DNA of 64,000 bases from an uncultured Bacillota bacterium (GTDB taxonomy: Bacteria > Bacillota_I > Bacilli_A > RF39 > UBA660). A model generated the notes under the pieces. That model saw only the letters and a list, made by a program, of their open reading frames with translations. It had not been told where the DNA came from and searched no databases. The stretch is taken from positions 34,980-98,979 of the forward strand of contig ONIZ01000003.1 in assembly GCA_900317975.1 (NCBI GenBank), given 5' to 3'. The stretch's first letter is position 1, and every line of letters starts with the position of its first letter. A program made the translations under genes and the position numbers. Positions 35,284 through 44,229 of this stretch are shown here, piece after piece.

Positions 35284-36414
35284 TTAAATCATATCCTTAA
35301 ATAATCCATATATATAATTTTCAATATCAAAACTAACTAAGTCTTCTTCTTTTTCACCTAAACCGATATATTTTACAGGTATACCAACTTCACTCTTTAT
35401 CGCAAGAACGATACCACCTTTCGCAGTTCCATCCATCTTAGTAAGTACTATTCCAGTAATATTCGTAATTTCTTTAAAAGCTTTTGCTTGAGATATGCCA
35501 TTTTGTCCAGTTGTCGCGTCAATTACTAGTAAAGTTTCACAACAACCTCCGTCAACTAGTTTACTAATAACGTTATTCATTTTTTCTAACTCATGCATTA
35601 AATTAACTTTATTTTGAAGTCTTCCAGCAGTGTCAACTAATACTACATCGCAATCTTCTTCTTTTGCTTTAACTATACCATCATATAATACACTAGAAGG
35701 ATCATCTTTTTCATTACCTCCATAAAAAGACGTTCCAACTCTCTCACTCCACTCTCTTAATTGTTCAACAGCACCAGCTCTAAAAGTGTCTCCTGCTACT
35801 AACATTACTTTTTTATTCTCTTTCTTTAATTTAGAAGCAATCTTCGCAATAGTAGTAGTTTTACCTACTCCATTAACTCCAACAAATAAAATAACAGAAA
35901 TATCTTTATCATTATAATTGATTTTATTAGTTAAAATTTCATCATTAACATAAATAATAAACATTTCATCAACAAGAACTTCTTTTAATTCTTCAGGATC
36001 AGTAATCTTATCATCATTAACACGCTTCTTTAACTTCTCAATAAGCTCCATAACAGTATTAACACCGACATCAGCCATTATTAATATTTCTTCTAATTCA
36101 TCAAAGTAATCTTCATTAATCTTACTATATCTACGAGTTAAATCTTGTAATTTAGAAACAAATCCACCTCTACTCTTGCTAAGACCTTTATCATAAATTT
36201 TTACTTTTTCTTTCTTTTCTTCAGTTAGAGGTTCAACTTCTTCATCTATATTATCTTCTTCAGTTATTTCTTCTTCATCGTCTTCTACTTCAGAATCTTC
36301 TAAATTCTCATCATCTATCTCTTCTTCAGATTCAAGTGTTTCGTCTACTACCTTTTCTTCTTTTTCTTCTTCTGTTCCTCCGAACATCTTTTTTAATTTA
36401 CTAAATATTCCCAT
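35284..36414 (-). CDS. ftsY: SRP receptor FtsY
   Basis: FtsY is the membrane-associated receptor for Ffh. The 376-residue protein has a very acidic N-terminal region (first 85 residues), an N-domain and a G-domain with VGVNGVGKTTTIAKIA (about 180), the GDTFRAGAVEQL block, VLVDTAGRLQ and TKMDGTAKGG. ATG 36414 has GGGTGA upstream; a TTG 12 bases earlier is less likely. It precedes the small membrane protein and ylxM. The acidic N-terminus fits the membrane-contact A-region. Confidence 0.97.
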   Translation of the reverse strand: MGIFSKLKKMFGGTEEEKEEKVVDETLESEEEIDDENLEDSEVEDDEEEITEEDNIDEEVEPLTEEKKEKVKIYDKGLSKSRGGFVSKLQDLTRRYSKINEDYFDELEEILIMADVGVNTVMELIEKLKKRVNDDKITDPEELKEVLVDEMFIIYVNDEILTNKINYNDKDISVILFVGVNGVGKTTTIAKIASKLKKENKKVMLVAGDTFRAGAVEQLREWSERVGTSFYGGNEKDDPSSVLYDGIVKAKEEDCDVVLVDTAGRLQNKVNLMHELEKMNNVISKLVDGGCCETLLVIDATTGQNGISQAKAFKEITNITGIVLTKMDGTAKGGIVLAIKSEVGIPVKYIGLGEKEEDLVSFDIENYIYGLFKDMI

Positions 36415-36545
36415 AATATCACCCAAAGATATTATATCATGTAAATTTACGAACAGAAAGAGTAAGAAAAAATATTAAATAAGTCACATATGATATACTA
36501 AATTCGTATAAATGGACAATAAAAAAGCACATACTAACTGAATAA

Positions 36546-36575
36546 TTGGACATTTTACGTTTTTTTTAGTATAAT
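36546..36575 (+). promoter_or_regulatory. Promoter of rnjA
   Basis: TTGGAC (36546-36551), 18-base spacer, perfect TATAAT (36570-36575), about 43 bases before the ATG at 36618. Confidence 0.75.
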
Positions 36576-36617
36576 TACTAAGTTAGTTCTTACATTAAAA
36601 TTTAGAAAGGAGAAATT

Positions 36618-38291
36618 ATGAATATTGAACCTAATGAAACAAAAATAGTTGTTTTAGGTGGTTTAGGAGAAGTCGGAAAAAATATGTATTGTGTAATGCA
36701 TAACGACGCAATTGTTATTATAGATGCCGGAGTAAGTTTTCCTGAAGATGACTTAAAAGGTGTAGATTACGTTATACCTGATTTCACTTTTTTAAAGGAA
36801 AACGAAGATAAAATTAAAGCTTTATTAATTACCCATGGACATGAAGACCATATTGGTTCCATTCCATTTTTATTAAGCCAAGTAAATATTCCTGTAATAT
36901 ATGCACCAAATCACGCAAAACAATTAATACAAAAAAAATTAGAAGACAGAAATATAAGATATGATAATTTAAAAGTATATGATGACAAGACTAAAATAAA
37001 ATTTAAAGAAATAGAAGTAGAATTCTTTATAGTAACTCACTCCATTCCAGATTCACATGGAATATCTATTAAAACACCAGATGGAAGAATTATTACTACA
37101 GGAGATTATAAATTTGATTTAACTCCTATAGGACCAGATGCAGATTTATATAAAATGGCTAGTTTAGGTCATGATGGTGTAGATTTATTAATAAGTGATT
37201 CTACAAATGCTTTAAATGAAGGCTTTTCAAAATCAGAATCAATAGTAGATGAAACTTTAGGCGATATGTTTACTAGATTTAAAAACAATAGAATTATAAT
37301 CGCAACTTTTGCATCAAATATTTATAGAATTAAACACATATTTGAAACATGTTATAAACATAATAGAAAAATATGTATCTTCGGAAGAAGTATGGAAAAC
37401 AATATAAGTATTTCAATTGAAGGTGGATATATTGATCATAAAGAAATACTTATAAATGCAGAAGAATTAAAAAATCTAAAACCAAATGAAGTTACTATTT
37501 TATGTACAGGAACACAAGGAGAGCCATTGGCTGCCTTGTCACGTATGAGTGCAGGAACTCATAAACAAGTAAAATTAACTCCAAATGATGTAGTAATATT
37601 CTCATCATCTGCTATACCTGGAAATGCTTTAAGTATTTCAAAAACCATAAACAAATTATATTTACAAGGTGTAAAAGTATATACATCATCTTCTCTAGCA
37701 GACTTACACACTTCAGGTCACGCTAACGAAGAAGAAATTAAATTATTAATGAAATTAATAAAACCAAAATACTTGATGCCATTCCATGGAGAATATAGAA
37801 TGTTAAAAAAACAAGCAAATATAGGAATAGCTTGTGGAGTAAAAAAAGAAAATACATTTATAATCAAAAATGGTGAATCATTAATATTAAAAGATCATGT
37901 CATAACACGTGGACCAATATATTCTGGACAAGATATATATGTTGATGGTTCTCGTATAGGAGAAATAGGATCTGCTGTAATAAAAGATAGAAAAATAATG
38001 GCAAGTGACGGAATCTTAGTAGTTATAGTAAATGTTAATATGAAAGAAAAGAAATTATTAATAAAACCTAATATAACTACAAGAGGCTTCATATTAGTAA
38101 ATGAAAATGAAGAACTAATAAAGAAAATAGAAACAAAAACTGAACAAATTATTAATGAAGCTTTAAAAGATAAAAAGATAAACTTTATCTTATTAAAAGA
38201 AATAATCACTGAAAACTTATATCCATATATTAACTATCTAACAGGAAGAAAACCTATAATCTTACCTATAATATTAGATATTAAAAAATAG
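36618..38291 (+). CDS. rnjA: Ribonuclease J
   Basis: RNase J is a 5'-3' exonuclease and endonuclease of mRNA decay in Bacillota. The 557-residue protein has the metallo-beta-lactamase motif HGHEDH (about 74-79), His in TTGDYKFD and the beta-CASP motifs (GRSMENN, HTSGHANEEEIK). The C-terminal domain is typical. AAAGGAG precedes the ATG. It has its own promoter and terminator and diverges from the ftsY unit. The partner RNase Y is encoded 3 kb away on the minus strand. Confidence 0.97.
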   Translation: MNIEPNETKIVVLGGLGEVGKNMYCVMHNDAIVIIDAGVSFPEDDLKGVDYVIPDFTFLKENEDKIKALLITHGHEDHIGSIPFLLSQVNIPVIYAPNHAKQLIQKKLEDRNIRYDNLKVYDDKTKIKFKEIEVEFFIVTHSIPDSHGISIKTPDGRIITTGDYKFDLTPIGPDADLYKMASLGHDGVDLLISDSTNALNEGFSKSESIVDETLGDMFTRFKNNRIIIATFASNIYRIKHIFETCYKHNRKICIFGRSMENNISISIEGGYIDHKEILINAEELKNLKPNEVTILCTGTQGEPLAALSRMSAGTHKQVKLTPNDVVIFSSSAIPGNALSISKTINKLYLQGVKVYTSSSLADLHTSGHANEEEIKLLMKLIKPKYLMPFHGEYRMLKKQANIGIACGVKKENTFIIKNGESLILKDHVITRGPIYSGQDIYVDGSRIGEIGSAVIKDRKIMASDGILVVIVNVNMKEKKLLIKPNITTRGFILVNENEELIKKIETKTEQIINEALKDKKINFILLKEIITENLYPYINYLTGRKPIILPIILDIKK

Positions 38292-38321
38292 TTATTAACA
38301 TATTTTGTTAATAACTTTTTT
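38290..38321 (+). terminator. Terminator after rnjA
   Basis: GTTATTAACA / TGTTAATAAC with loop TATTT and six T's. Confidence 0.85.
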
Positions 38322-38378
38322 GTTATATAATAAATATATAATAAAGAGGAGTAAATATGAAAAAGCCATCTATTAAAG

Positions 38379-38849
38379 ATGAAAAACATTCTATTAATAA
38401 TAGTTTTTTCAATAATAATAGTTTTTATAATATATCTATGTATAAACCCTGTAGTATCACTATCATATACAAATGAAGCAAATACTAAATACAAATATTA
38501 TATTCAAGGAGATATAGTAGTTGGTTATGTATCAAATTATTGTAGACAAACAAAAAATAAAGATATTAAATGTAAAGATGAAAATCTATTCAAAGCATCA
38601 TTACTAACTAATGAAGAAAAAGAAATAATTAAAGCTATAAATCTTGAAATAAAAAATAATAATAACTTATATTTAGAATCAGAAACATGCAAAGCACTAT
38701 CATATGTATTAAAAAAGAATCAAGTAATCTCAGAAGAAGGAAATGTTGATTGGGATTTATATAATTCATATGATACAAACAAAGATAAAAAAACAACATA
38801 CTTAGAATATGGCGATGAATATTTAAGATCAATATATAATGGAATTTAA
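38379..38849 (+). CDS. Secreted or membrane-anchored protein of unknown function
   Basis: The 156-residue protein has an N-terminal hydrophobic segment (residues 3-24, ILLIIVFSIIIVFIIYL) and a soluble outer domain. That domain has two Cys pairs (NYCRQTKNKDIKC; ETC) and repeated acidic/Asn segments. No family was recognised. The strong Shine-Dalgarno AGAGGAG sits 22 bases upstream and matches an ATG at 38357 in a different frame, which encodes a 39-codon peptide (MKKPSIKDEKHSINN...). Either initiation occurs at 38379 by coupling, or a one-base frameshift separates a short N-terminus from the gene. A terminator follows. Confidence 0.6.
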   Translation: MKNILLIIVFSIIIVFIIYLCINPVVSLSYTNEANTKYKYYIQGDIVVGYVSNYCRQTKNKDIKCKDENLFKASLLTNEEKEIIKAINLEIKNNNNLYLESETCKALSYVLKKNQVISEEGNVDWDLYNSYDTNKDKKTTYLEYGDEYLRSIYNGI

Positions 38850-38864
38850 TTCCATTCTTTTTTT
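38838..38864 (+). terminator. Terminator after the small membrane-anchored gene
   Basis: ATGGAAT TTA ATTCCAT followed by TCTTTTTTT. Confidence 0.8.
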
Positions 38865-38866
38865 AT

Positions 38867-38892
38867 AAAAAAAGAAGCTATTATTTAGCTTC
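38867..38892 (-). terminator. Terminator of rny
   Basis: The minus-strand stem GAAGCTA / TAGCTTC with loop AATAA includes the rny stop codon and is followed by seven T's. Confidence 0.8.
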
Positions 38893-40434
38893 CTCTTGAA
38901 CTCTTGTTTCTCTAACTACTGTAATTTTTATAGTTCCAGGATATTTCATATTTTCTTCAATTTTTTCTTTAACTTCACGAGCAATTTTATGTACTTCCAT
39001 ATCATCAACTTCTTCAGGTTTAACAATTACTCTTAGTTCTCTACCAGCTTGAAGAGCATATGCCTTATCAACACCTTCTATATTATTTCCAACTTCTTCT
39101 AATTGTTCTAATCTCTTGATATAATTTTCTAATGAATCGTTTCTAGCTCCAGGACGTGAAGCAGAAAGTGCATCAGCAATAGCAACAATAGTAGAAATAA
39201 CTGAAGTAACAGCAATATCTCCATGATGTGATGCAATAGCATTAATTACTGTATCATTTTCATGATGCTTCTTAGCTATTTCAACACCTATATCAACATG
39301 ACTTCCTTCAATTTCATGATCGATTGCTTTTCCAATATCGTGTAACAATCCTGCTCTTTTAGCAAGAACAACATCTTCACCTAATTCACCAGCAATTAAT
39401 CCTGATAATCTACCTACTTCAATAGAATGATCTAAAACATTTTGACCATAACTAGTTCTAAAATGTAATTTACCAACTAATTCTATTAATTCAGCATCAA
39501 ATTTTGTAAGTCCTAATTCAAATATAGCATCTTGACCATATTGAATAATTTCATTTTTCATATCTTTACATACTTTATCATATACTTCTTCAATTCTAGT
39601 TGGATGAATTCTACCATCCTTGATTAAAGTATCCAAAGTAACTCTAGCAATCTCACGTCTAAGTGGATCAAAACTAGATAAAACTACAGCTTCAGGAGTA
39701 TCATCAATAATTAAATCAACACCAGTAACAGCTTCAATAGTTCTAATATTACGACCTTCTCTACCAATTAATCTACCTTTCATTTCTTCATTAGGTAAAC
39801 CAACAACAGTAACAGTTTGATCATTTGCTATATCAGCAGCATATCTTTGCATAGAACTAACAATTAACTCTCTTGCATTTTTATCTGCCTCTAATTTAGC
39901 TTCATCTTCTCTTTCATGCATGTATTCAGCAATTTCCTTATTCATTGCTTCTCTTACTTGCTTCATAACTTGTTCTCTAGCTTTTTCTCTATTAAAACCA
40001 GAAATTTTTTCAAGTAAATCTAGTTGCTCATTTTTTATTTCTTCCACCTTACTCTTTTCATCTTGAATTTCAGCTAAACGAGCATTAAGTTTTTCTTCTC
40101 TTTCATCTAATGTAGATTCTCTTTTTTGAATTAGTTCATCTCTCTTATCTATATTAGATTCTCTTTGCATAAGTCTGTCTTCAGCAGCCTTTGCTTCAGC
40201 TTTTTTCTCACGAATTTCTTTATCTAATTCCATTTTTGCCTTATGTTGATCTTCTTTAAGTTGAATTGCGGCATCTCTCTTAGATTTTTCAATTTCTTTA
40301 TTTGCTTTATTAATTAAATCTTCGGCTTTCTTTTCAGCTTTATTAACTTTTAAATTATTTACAACAACTGCAATAACATAACCGATTATTAATCCAAAAC
40401 AACCAAGTAAGATGGAGATTAAAATACTATTCAT
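38881..40434 (-). CDS. rny: Ribonuclease Y
   Basis: RNase Y is a membrane-anchored endonuclease that starts mRNA decay. The 517-residue protein has an N-terminal transmembrane helix ([22 protein letters not shown]), a long Lys/Glu coiled coil (about 30-200), a KH domain ([18 protein letters not shown]), and an HD domain with the metal motif [10 protein letters not shown] (about 361-370). ATG 40434 has GGAGGAG 3 bases upstream, so the frame's earlier ATG at 40446 is inside that site. It has a strong promoter at 40474-40502, just past the recA terminator. Confidence 0.97.
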   Translation of the reverse strand: MNSILISILLGCFGLIIGYVIAVVVNNLKVNKAEKKAEDLINKANKEIEKSKRDAAIQLKEDQHKAKMELDKEIREKKAEAKAAEDRLMQRESNIDKRDELIQKRESTLDEREEKLNARLAEIQDEKSKVEEIKNEQLDLLEKISGFNREKAREQVMKQVREAMNKEIAEYMHEREDEAKLEADKNARELIVSSMQRYAADIANDQTVTVVGLPNEEMKGRLIGREGRNIRTIEAVTGVDLIIDDTPEAVVLSSFDPLRREIARVTLDTLIKDGRIHPTRIEEVYDKVCKDMKNEIIQYGQDAIFELGLTKFDAELIELVGKLHFRTSYGQNVLDHSIEVGRLSGLIAGELGEDVVLAKRAGLLHDIGKAIDHEIEGSHVDIGVEIAKKHHENDTVINAIASHHGDIAVTSVISTIVAIADALSASRPGARNDSLENYIKRLEQLEEVGNNIEGVDKAYALQAGRELRVIVKPEEVDDMEVHKIAREVKEKIEENMKYPGTIKITVVRETRVQEEAK

Positions 40435-40473
40435 AAACTCCTCCATCTAGATTAAATTAATTAATCTAATTAT

Positions 40474-40502
40474 ATTTTAAAAAGAATTAAAGACATTGTC
40501 AA
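40474..40502 (-). promoter_or_regulatory. Promoter of rny
   Basis: The minus strand has perfect TTGACA (40497-40502), a 17-base spacer and TAAAAT (40474-40479), about 40 bases before the ATG. Confidence 0.75.
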
Positions 40503-40504
40503 GA

Positions 40505-40537
40505 AAAGTAAAAGAAACAGATTATGCTGTTTCTTTC
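40505..40537 (-). terminator. Terminator of recA
   Basis: The minus-strand stem AAAGAAACAG / CTGTTTCTTT with loop CATAAT and a T-rich tail covers the end of recA. Confidence 0.75.
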
Positions 40538-41547
40538 TTATTAACTTTATCTAAATTAATATCATAATAATCTCTTACTTTAGTTTCTAACTCTTGAGTT
40601 AATTCAGGATTATCCTTTAATAATAACTTAACATTTTCTTTTCCTTGTCCAAGTTTTTCACCTTGATAAGAATACCAAGCTCCTGTTTTATCTATAATTC
40701 CAGCTTCAGCTGCTAAATCGATAACTTCCCCTTCACGAGATACACCTTCACCATACATAATATCAGCCTCACATGATCTAAAAGGTGGAGCAACTTTATT
40801 CTTAACAACTTTAATAGTAGTTCTATTACCAACTACACCATCACCTAATTTTAATTGTTCTTTCTTTCTAATTTCTAATCTAATTGAAGAATAGAATTTT
40901 AATGCTCTACCACCAGTAGTAGTTTCAGGATTACCAAACATTACACCAACTTTTTCTCTTAATTGGTTAATAAATATAACAGTAGTATTAGTCTTACTAA
41001 TAGTACCATTTAATTTTCTTAATGCTTGAGACATTAATCTAGCTTGTAATCCAACATGAGAATCTCCCATCTCACCATCAATTTCTGCTTGAGGAACTAA
41101 TGCTGCTACAGAATCTATAACAATAATACTAATAGCATTACTCTTAACTAAAGCATCACATATTTCTAATGCTTGTTCCCCTGTATCAGGTTGTGATAAT
41201 AATAATTCATCAATATTAACACCTAATTTTTTTGCATAAACAGGGTCAAGAGCATGTTCTGCATCAATAAATGCAGCTCTTCCACCTAATTTTTGATGTT
41301 CAGCAATTGCTTGTAAAGCAAAAGTAGTTTTACCAGAAGATTCAGGACCATATATTTCAATAATTCTTCCTTTAGGATAACCACCTACTCCTAAAGCAAT
41401 ATCTAGTGCTAAACAACCACTACTAATAGCATCTACATTTAAATGAGAATTTTCTCCTAATTTCATGATAGACCCTTTTCCAAATTGTTTTTCTATATCA
41501 CTTAAAACTTGATCTAAAGTTTTATCTTCACTTTTTGTACCTTTCAT
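40522..41547 (-). CDS. recA: Recombinase RecA
   Basis: RecA forms the filament for homologous recombination and triggers LexA cleavage. The 341-residue protein has Walker [10 protein letters not shown], the conserved EHALDP block, [21 protein letters not shown] and a typical C-terminus. ATG 41547 has GGGAGG upstream; the frame's earlier ATG is not supported. Upstream lies a LexA-type box and promoter, and the terminator overlaps its end. recX is located elsewhere (29.6 kb). Confidence 0.98.
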   Translation of the reverse strand: MKGTKSEDKTLDQVLSDIEKQFGKGSIMKLGENSHLNVDAISSGCLALDIALGVGGYPKGRIIEIYGPESSGKTTFALQAIAEHQKLGGRAAFIDAEHALDPVYAKKLGVNIDELLLSQPDTGEQALEICDALVKSNAISIIVIDSVAALVPQAEIDGEMGDSHVGLQARLMSQALRKLNGTISKTNTTVIFINQLREKVGVMFGNPETTTGGRALKFYSSIRLEIRKKEQLKLGDGVVGNRTTIKVVKNKVAPPFRSCEADIMYGEGVSREGEVIDLAAEAGIIDKTGAWYSYQGEKLGQGKENVKLLLKDNPELTQELETKVRDYYDINLDKVNKKETA

Positions 41548-41573
41548 AAAGACCTCCCATAACTTATAAATCA

Positions 41574-41602
41574 ATTGTAATACATTATATTTTAAAAAGC
41601 AA
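41574..41602 (-). promoter_or_regulatory. recA promoter
   Basis: The minus strand has TTGCTT (41597-41602), a 17-base spacer and TACAAT (41574-41579), about 30 bases before the ATG. Confidence 0.65.
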
Positions 41603-41611
41603 GTCTTTTTC

Positions 41612-41623
41612 GAACATTTGTTT
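41612..41623. promoter_or_regulatory. LexA-type SOS box upstream of recA
   Basis: GAACATTTGTTT on the plus strand fits the Bacillota box GAAC-N4-GTTC with one mismatch in the last position. It lies 10 bases upstream of the recA -35. lexA itself is not in the window. Confidence 0.65.
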
Positions 41624-41651
41624 TTAGTTAATTTTTACTTTACAAAATAAA

Positions 41652-41690
41652 AAAATAAATAAGTTCTTCTATGAAAAAGAACTTATTTAA
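41652..41690 (-). terminator. Terminator after pgsA
   Basis: The minus-strand stem AAATAAGTTCTT / AAGAACTTATTT with loop TTTCATAG is followed by seven T's after one A. Confidence 0.85.
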
Positions 41691-41713
41691 TTAAAATTAT
41701 TTTTGAATTTTAT

Positions 41714-42313
41714 TTATTTACTTAAGAAATATTTTCTGTTCATTACAAAATATTGAACTCCAGATACAATACTTAATATACAAGCTATATATAAAAGTAA
41801 TGCAGCTACATCAAAACTCATAAATAATGCAAATGGTAAATTATAAAAATATGCAAAAACTATACCAAACATTAATGTAGCAGTTTTATATTTCCCACTC
41901 TTTATAGCAGCAACTACATCTCCTTGAGAAGCAGCTTGCATTTTTATAGCATCAACAAATGTATCTCTTAATACTATAATTACAGGTACTATAACAGGAA
42001 TATTTCCATAAAAAGCTAATATAATTAATGATGAATTAACTAATATCTTATCAGCAATAGCATCTAACATTTTACCAAGATTAGTAACTTGATTATTTTT
42101 ACGAGCTAAATAACCATCTAAGAAATCAGTTAAACTAGCAATTATAAATATAATTCCAGAAATAATAAATTTTAAACTAACTGCAGTTTGTACTCCTGAA
42201 ATTGAATAGTTTGGAAATTCAAACCCAACACTATGCCAAGGAAATACTAATAGTATAATTACTACAACTGTCAAAATAATTCTAAATAATGTTAATTTAG
42301 TAGGTGTATTCAT
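41714..42313 (-). CDS. pgsA: CDP-diacylglycerol-glycerol-3-phosphate phosphatidyltransferase
   Basis: PgsA makes phosphatidylglycerophosphate, the first committed step of phosphatidylglycerol synthesis, in the membrane. The 199-residue protein has the CDP-alcohol motif D-G-x2-A-R...G-x3-D-x3-D in DFLDGYLARK and GKMLDAIADK (about 62-86) and about five or six helices. AGGAGG precedes the ATG, which overlaps the RodZ-like stop (ATGA). The recA-pgsA-rodZ order matches other Bacilli, but cinA is absent between pgsA and recA. Confidence 0.95.
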   Translation of the reverse strand: MNTPTKLTLFRIILTVVVIILLVFPWHSVGFEFPNYSISGVQTAVSLKFIISGIIFIIASLTDFLDGYLARKNNQVTNLGKMLDAIADKILVNSSLIILAFYGNIPVIVPVIIVLRDTFVDAIKMQAASQGDVVAAIKSGKYKTATLMFGIVFAYFYNLPFALFMSFDVAALLLYIACILSIVSGVQYFVMNRKYFLSK

Positions 42314-42795
42314 CTAATATCCTCCTTTATTATAAATAATTCATCTACTCTAGTAGGCGTTGTATCAATATTACTAAATATCAAAAATACAATTATTAAA
42401 AGTAAAAGAACAATTGATATAAAAATAATAATTGGTAATGGCTTTATCTTAGTCCCATAAGTTAATGTATAAGGAGAACTAACTTTCTTTTTTTCTTCAG
42501 TTTTATTCTTTTCTTTTTCTCTAGCCATTCTAATATCATCTAAACTAATCTTAGAAGTCTTTTCAAATAAAAAATCATTAAACTGTTCATTTACTTTATC
42601 AGTTTCTACTCCTAAATACTTTGCATATTTTTTAATGTTATCTCTTAACTCATAAATATCTTTAAAAGCTCTAACGTTACCAGATTCAATATTTTCAAGA
42701 AGAGCAGTAGAAAGATTTAAATCTTCACTAACTTCAGTTAGACTAATACCATTTTTAATACGTGCGCTCTTTAAGTATTCACCTAATTCTTTCAT
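42310..42795 (-). CDS. RodZ-like helix-turn-helix membrane protein
   Basis: RodZ couples the MreB cytoskeleton to wall synthesis. The 161-residue protein has an N-terminal helix-turn-helix (LKSARIKNGISLTEVSEDLNLSTALLENI, split over residues 8-37), a Lys/Glu linker and one transmembrane helix (about 125-148). A short outer tail follows, with no RodZ beta domain. AGGAGG lies upstream of the ATG. It sits between rnpB and pgsA, as ymfM does in Bacillus. The long outer domain is missing, so this is a minimal RodZ-like form. Confidence 0.85.
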   Translation of the reverse strand: MKELGEYLKSARIKNGISLTEVSEDLNLSTALLENIESGNVRAFKDIYELRDNIKKYAKYLGVETDKVNEQFNDFLFEKTSKISLDDIRMAREKEKNKTEEKKKVSSPYTLTYGTKIKPLPIIIFISIVLLLLIIVFLIFSNIDTTPTRVDELFIIKEDIR

Positions 42796-42818
42796 ACTCC
42801 TCCTTTTTATTATTAAAT

Positions 42819-43156
42819 GTATATAAGCCTTGTTCTGTACCTATTTCTAGGTGACAAACATCTATCTAGCATATTGCTCTTTGATTTTATTCATTTCTAA
42901 AATTCAAAACTCCCCTACCAAATTTTGGGTTTCTCGTTCGCAGGGTTTACCACGTTTCACTCTTCCATTTCTAGAAGCATCGTCACTGCGGCACTTCAGT
43001 ACTCCTCATATCAAAGACTTAGATTCATACTGCCGTCAGTTAAAAAACTGCTATAGGTTATTTATTCCCTATATACGATCACTACTATCATCTCAGATAG
43101 TACGAGCAAGGACTTTCCTCAAGGAACTCAAAGATTCCCAGCGTTTGTCAATACAC
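42819..43156 (-). ncRNA. rnpB: RNase P RNA
   Basis: This is the catalytic RNA of RNase P, which matures tRNA 5' ends. On the minus strand the conserved blocks GAGGAAAGTCC, TGCCGCAGTGACG, GTAAACCCTGCGAACGAGAAA, GGTAGGGGAGT and ACAGAACAAGGCTTAT occur in order. The P1 ends GUGUAU / AUAUAC place the termini near 43156 and 42819. It follows gpsB directly, starting at the base after the gpsB stop, a conserved Bacilli arrangement. It looks type B, complete. The open frame on the plus strand across it is an artefact. Confidence 0.95.
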
Positions 43157-43504
43157 TTAATTATTGTTCTCTTCTTCCTCTTTTTTCATACTATAAACAA
43201 TTTTTTCTAATTGAGATAATCTTCTAATTATATCAACATTACTAAAATCATTAGATTCATTACTCTTTTGAGCCTCAACGTCTAACTTAGTATTTCTAAG
43301 TTCTTGTTTAAGATTCATATTTTCAGTAAGCAAATCAGCTTTTTCTTTTTCTAAATCATTAATAATATTAAGAAATTGCTCATAGTCTCCAATAACTACA
43401 TCTAAAAATTGATCGACTTCTTTTAATCTATATCCACGAGTATCAATTTTAAATTCCTTTTCAAAGATCTCTTGTGGAGTTAAAGTTATCTTATTTTGAT
43501 ACAT
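43157..43504 (-). CDS. gpsB: Cell-division protein GpsB
   Basis: GpsB is a small coiled-coil protein that coordinates PBP1 between lateral and septal wall synthesis. The 115-residue protein has the DivIVA-like N-terminal domain (LTPQEIFEKEFKIDTRGYRLKEVDQFLD) and a coiled coil in the middle. A charged C-terminal helix has LSQLEKIVYSMKKEEEENN. It abuts rnpB. The RGYRxxEVDxFLD motif is the family hallmark. The pbp1 gene 1 kb away is a plausible partner. Confidence 0.95.
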   Translation of the reverse strand: MYQNKITLTPQEIFEKEFKIDTRGYRLKEVDQFLDVVIGDYEQFLNIINDLEKEKADLLTENMNLKQELRNTKLDVEAQKSNESNDFSNVDIIRRLSQLEKIVYSMKKEEEENNN

Positions 43505-43638
43505 ATTATCACCAATCCCTTATAAATATATATTATCACATTAAAGGTATTATTTGTCAATTTAGTATACCAAATAATTATTAATAAAATTATAGAAAAA
43601 TATTTCTTTATATAGTATAATTAACAATAGGTGATTAG

Positions 43639-44229
43639 ATGAATTACCCAGGTGGAATAAAACATAAAATAAAAAATGATAAAACAACTACAATAAACAC
43701 TAATTATGGTAATAGAGGTATGACATTAGAAAATGAACTTAATTCTTCTAATGATTACTACAGATTAATAGATAAAGCTATTATCTATAAGAAACCTACT
43801 CCTATTAAAATAACTAATGTAGATTACCCATCTAGAGATAAAGCAGTTATAAAAGAGGCTTATTTCACTGTACCATCAACTACTGATTATAATGGTATTT
43901 ATAAAGGAAAATATATAGACTTTGAAGCTAAAGAAACAAAATCCACAACAAATTTTACTTTAAGAAATATCCACCCACATCAAATTGAACATCTAAAAAG
44001 TATTGAAAAGCATGGAGGAATAGCTTTCATAATAGTAAGATTTACTATTCTAAATGAAACTTATCTAATGCCTATCAATAAATTAGAAACGTTTTTAGAT
44101 AATAACAATAGAAAATCTATTCCAATAGATTATTTTAGAGAAAAATGTTACTTAATAAAAGATAATTTAAAACCTACGGTTGATTATCTTAAAATAATAG
44201 ATAAATTAATGGAGGATAAAAATGGCTAA
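43639..44229 (+). CDS. recU: Holliday-junction resolvase RecU
   Basis: RecU cleaves four-way junctions in Gram-positive bacteria. The 196-residue protein has the N-terminal region NRGMTLENELNSSNDYY, the catalytic D-E-x-K in GKYIDFEAKETKS (about 94-102), and the block NFTLRNIHPHQIEHL. It overlaps the PBP gene by 8 bases, so the two are coupled, as in other Bacilli (recU-ponA). AGGTGA precedes the ATG. Confidence 0.96.
   Translation: MNYPGGIKHKIKNDKTTTINTNYGNRGMTLENELNSSNDYYRLIDKAIIYKKPTPIKITNVDYPSRDKAVIKEAYFTVPSTTDYNGIYKGKYIDFEAKETKSTTNFTLRNIHPHQIEHLKSIEKHGGIAFIIVRFTILNETYLMPINKLETFLDNNNRKSIPIDYFREKCYLIKDNLKPTVDYLKIIDKLMEDKNG

Noticed and set aside
36482..36560. TGGACA occurring twice upstream of rnjA as a possible operator
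   Set aside because: The two short copies are in AT-rich sequence and one belongs to the -35; not enough to claim a site.
42851..43210. 119-codon open frame on the plus strand
   Set aside because: It runs antisense through RNase P RNA, whose conserved blocks are all present on the minus strand.
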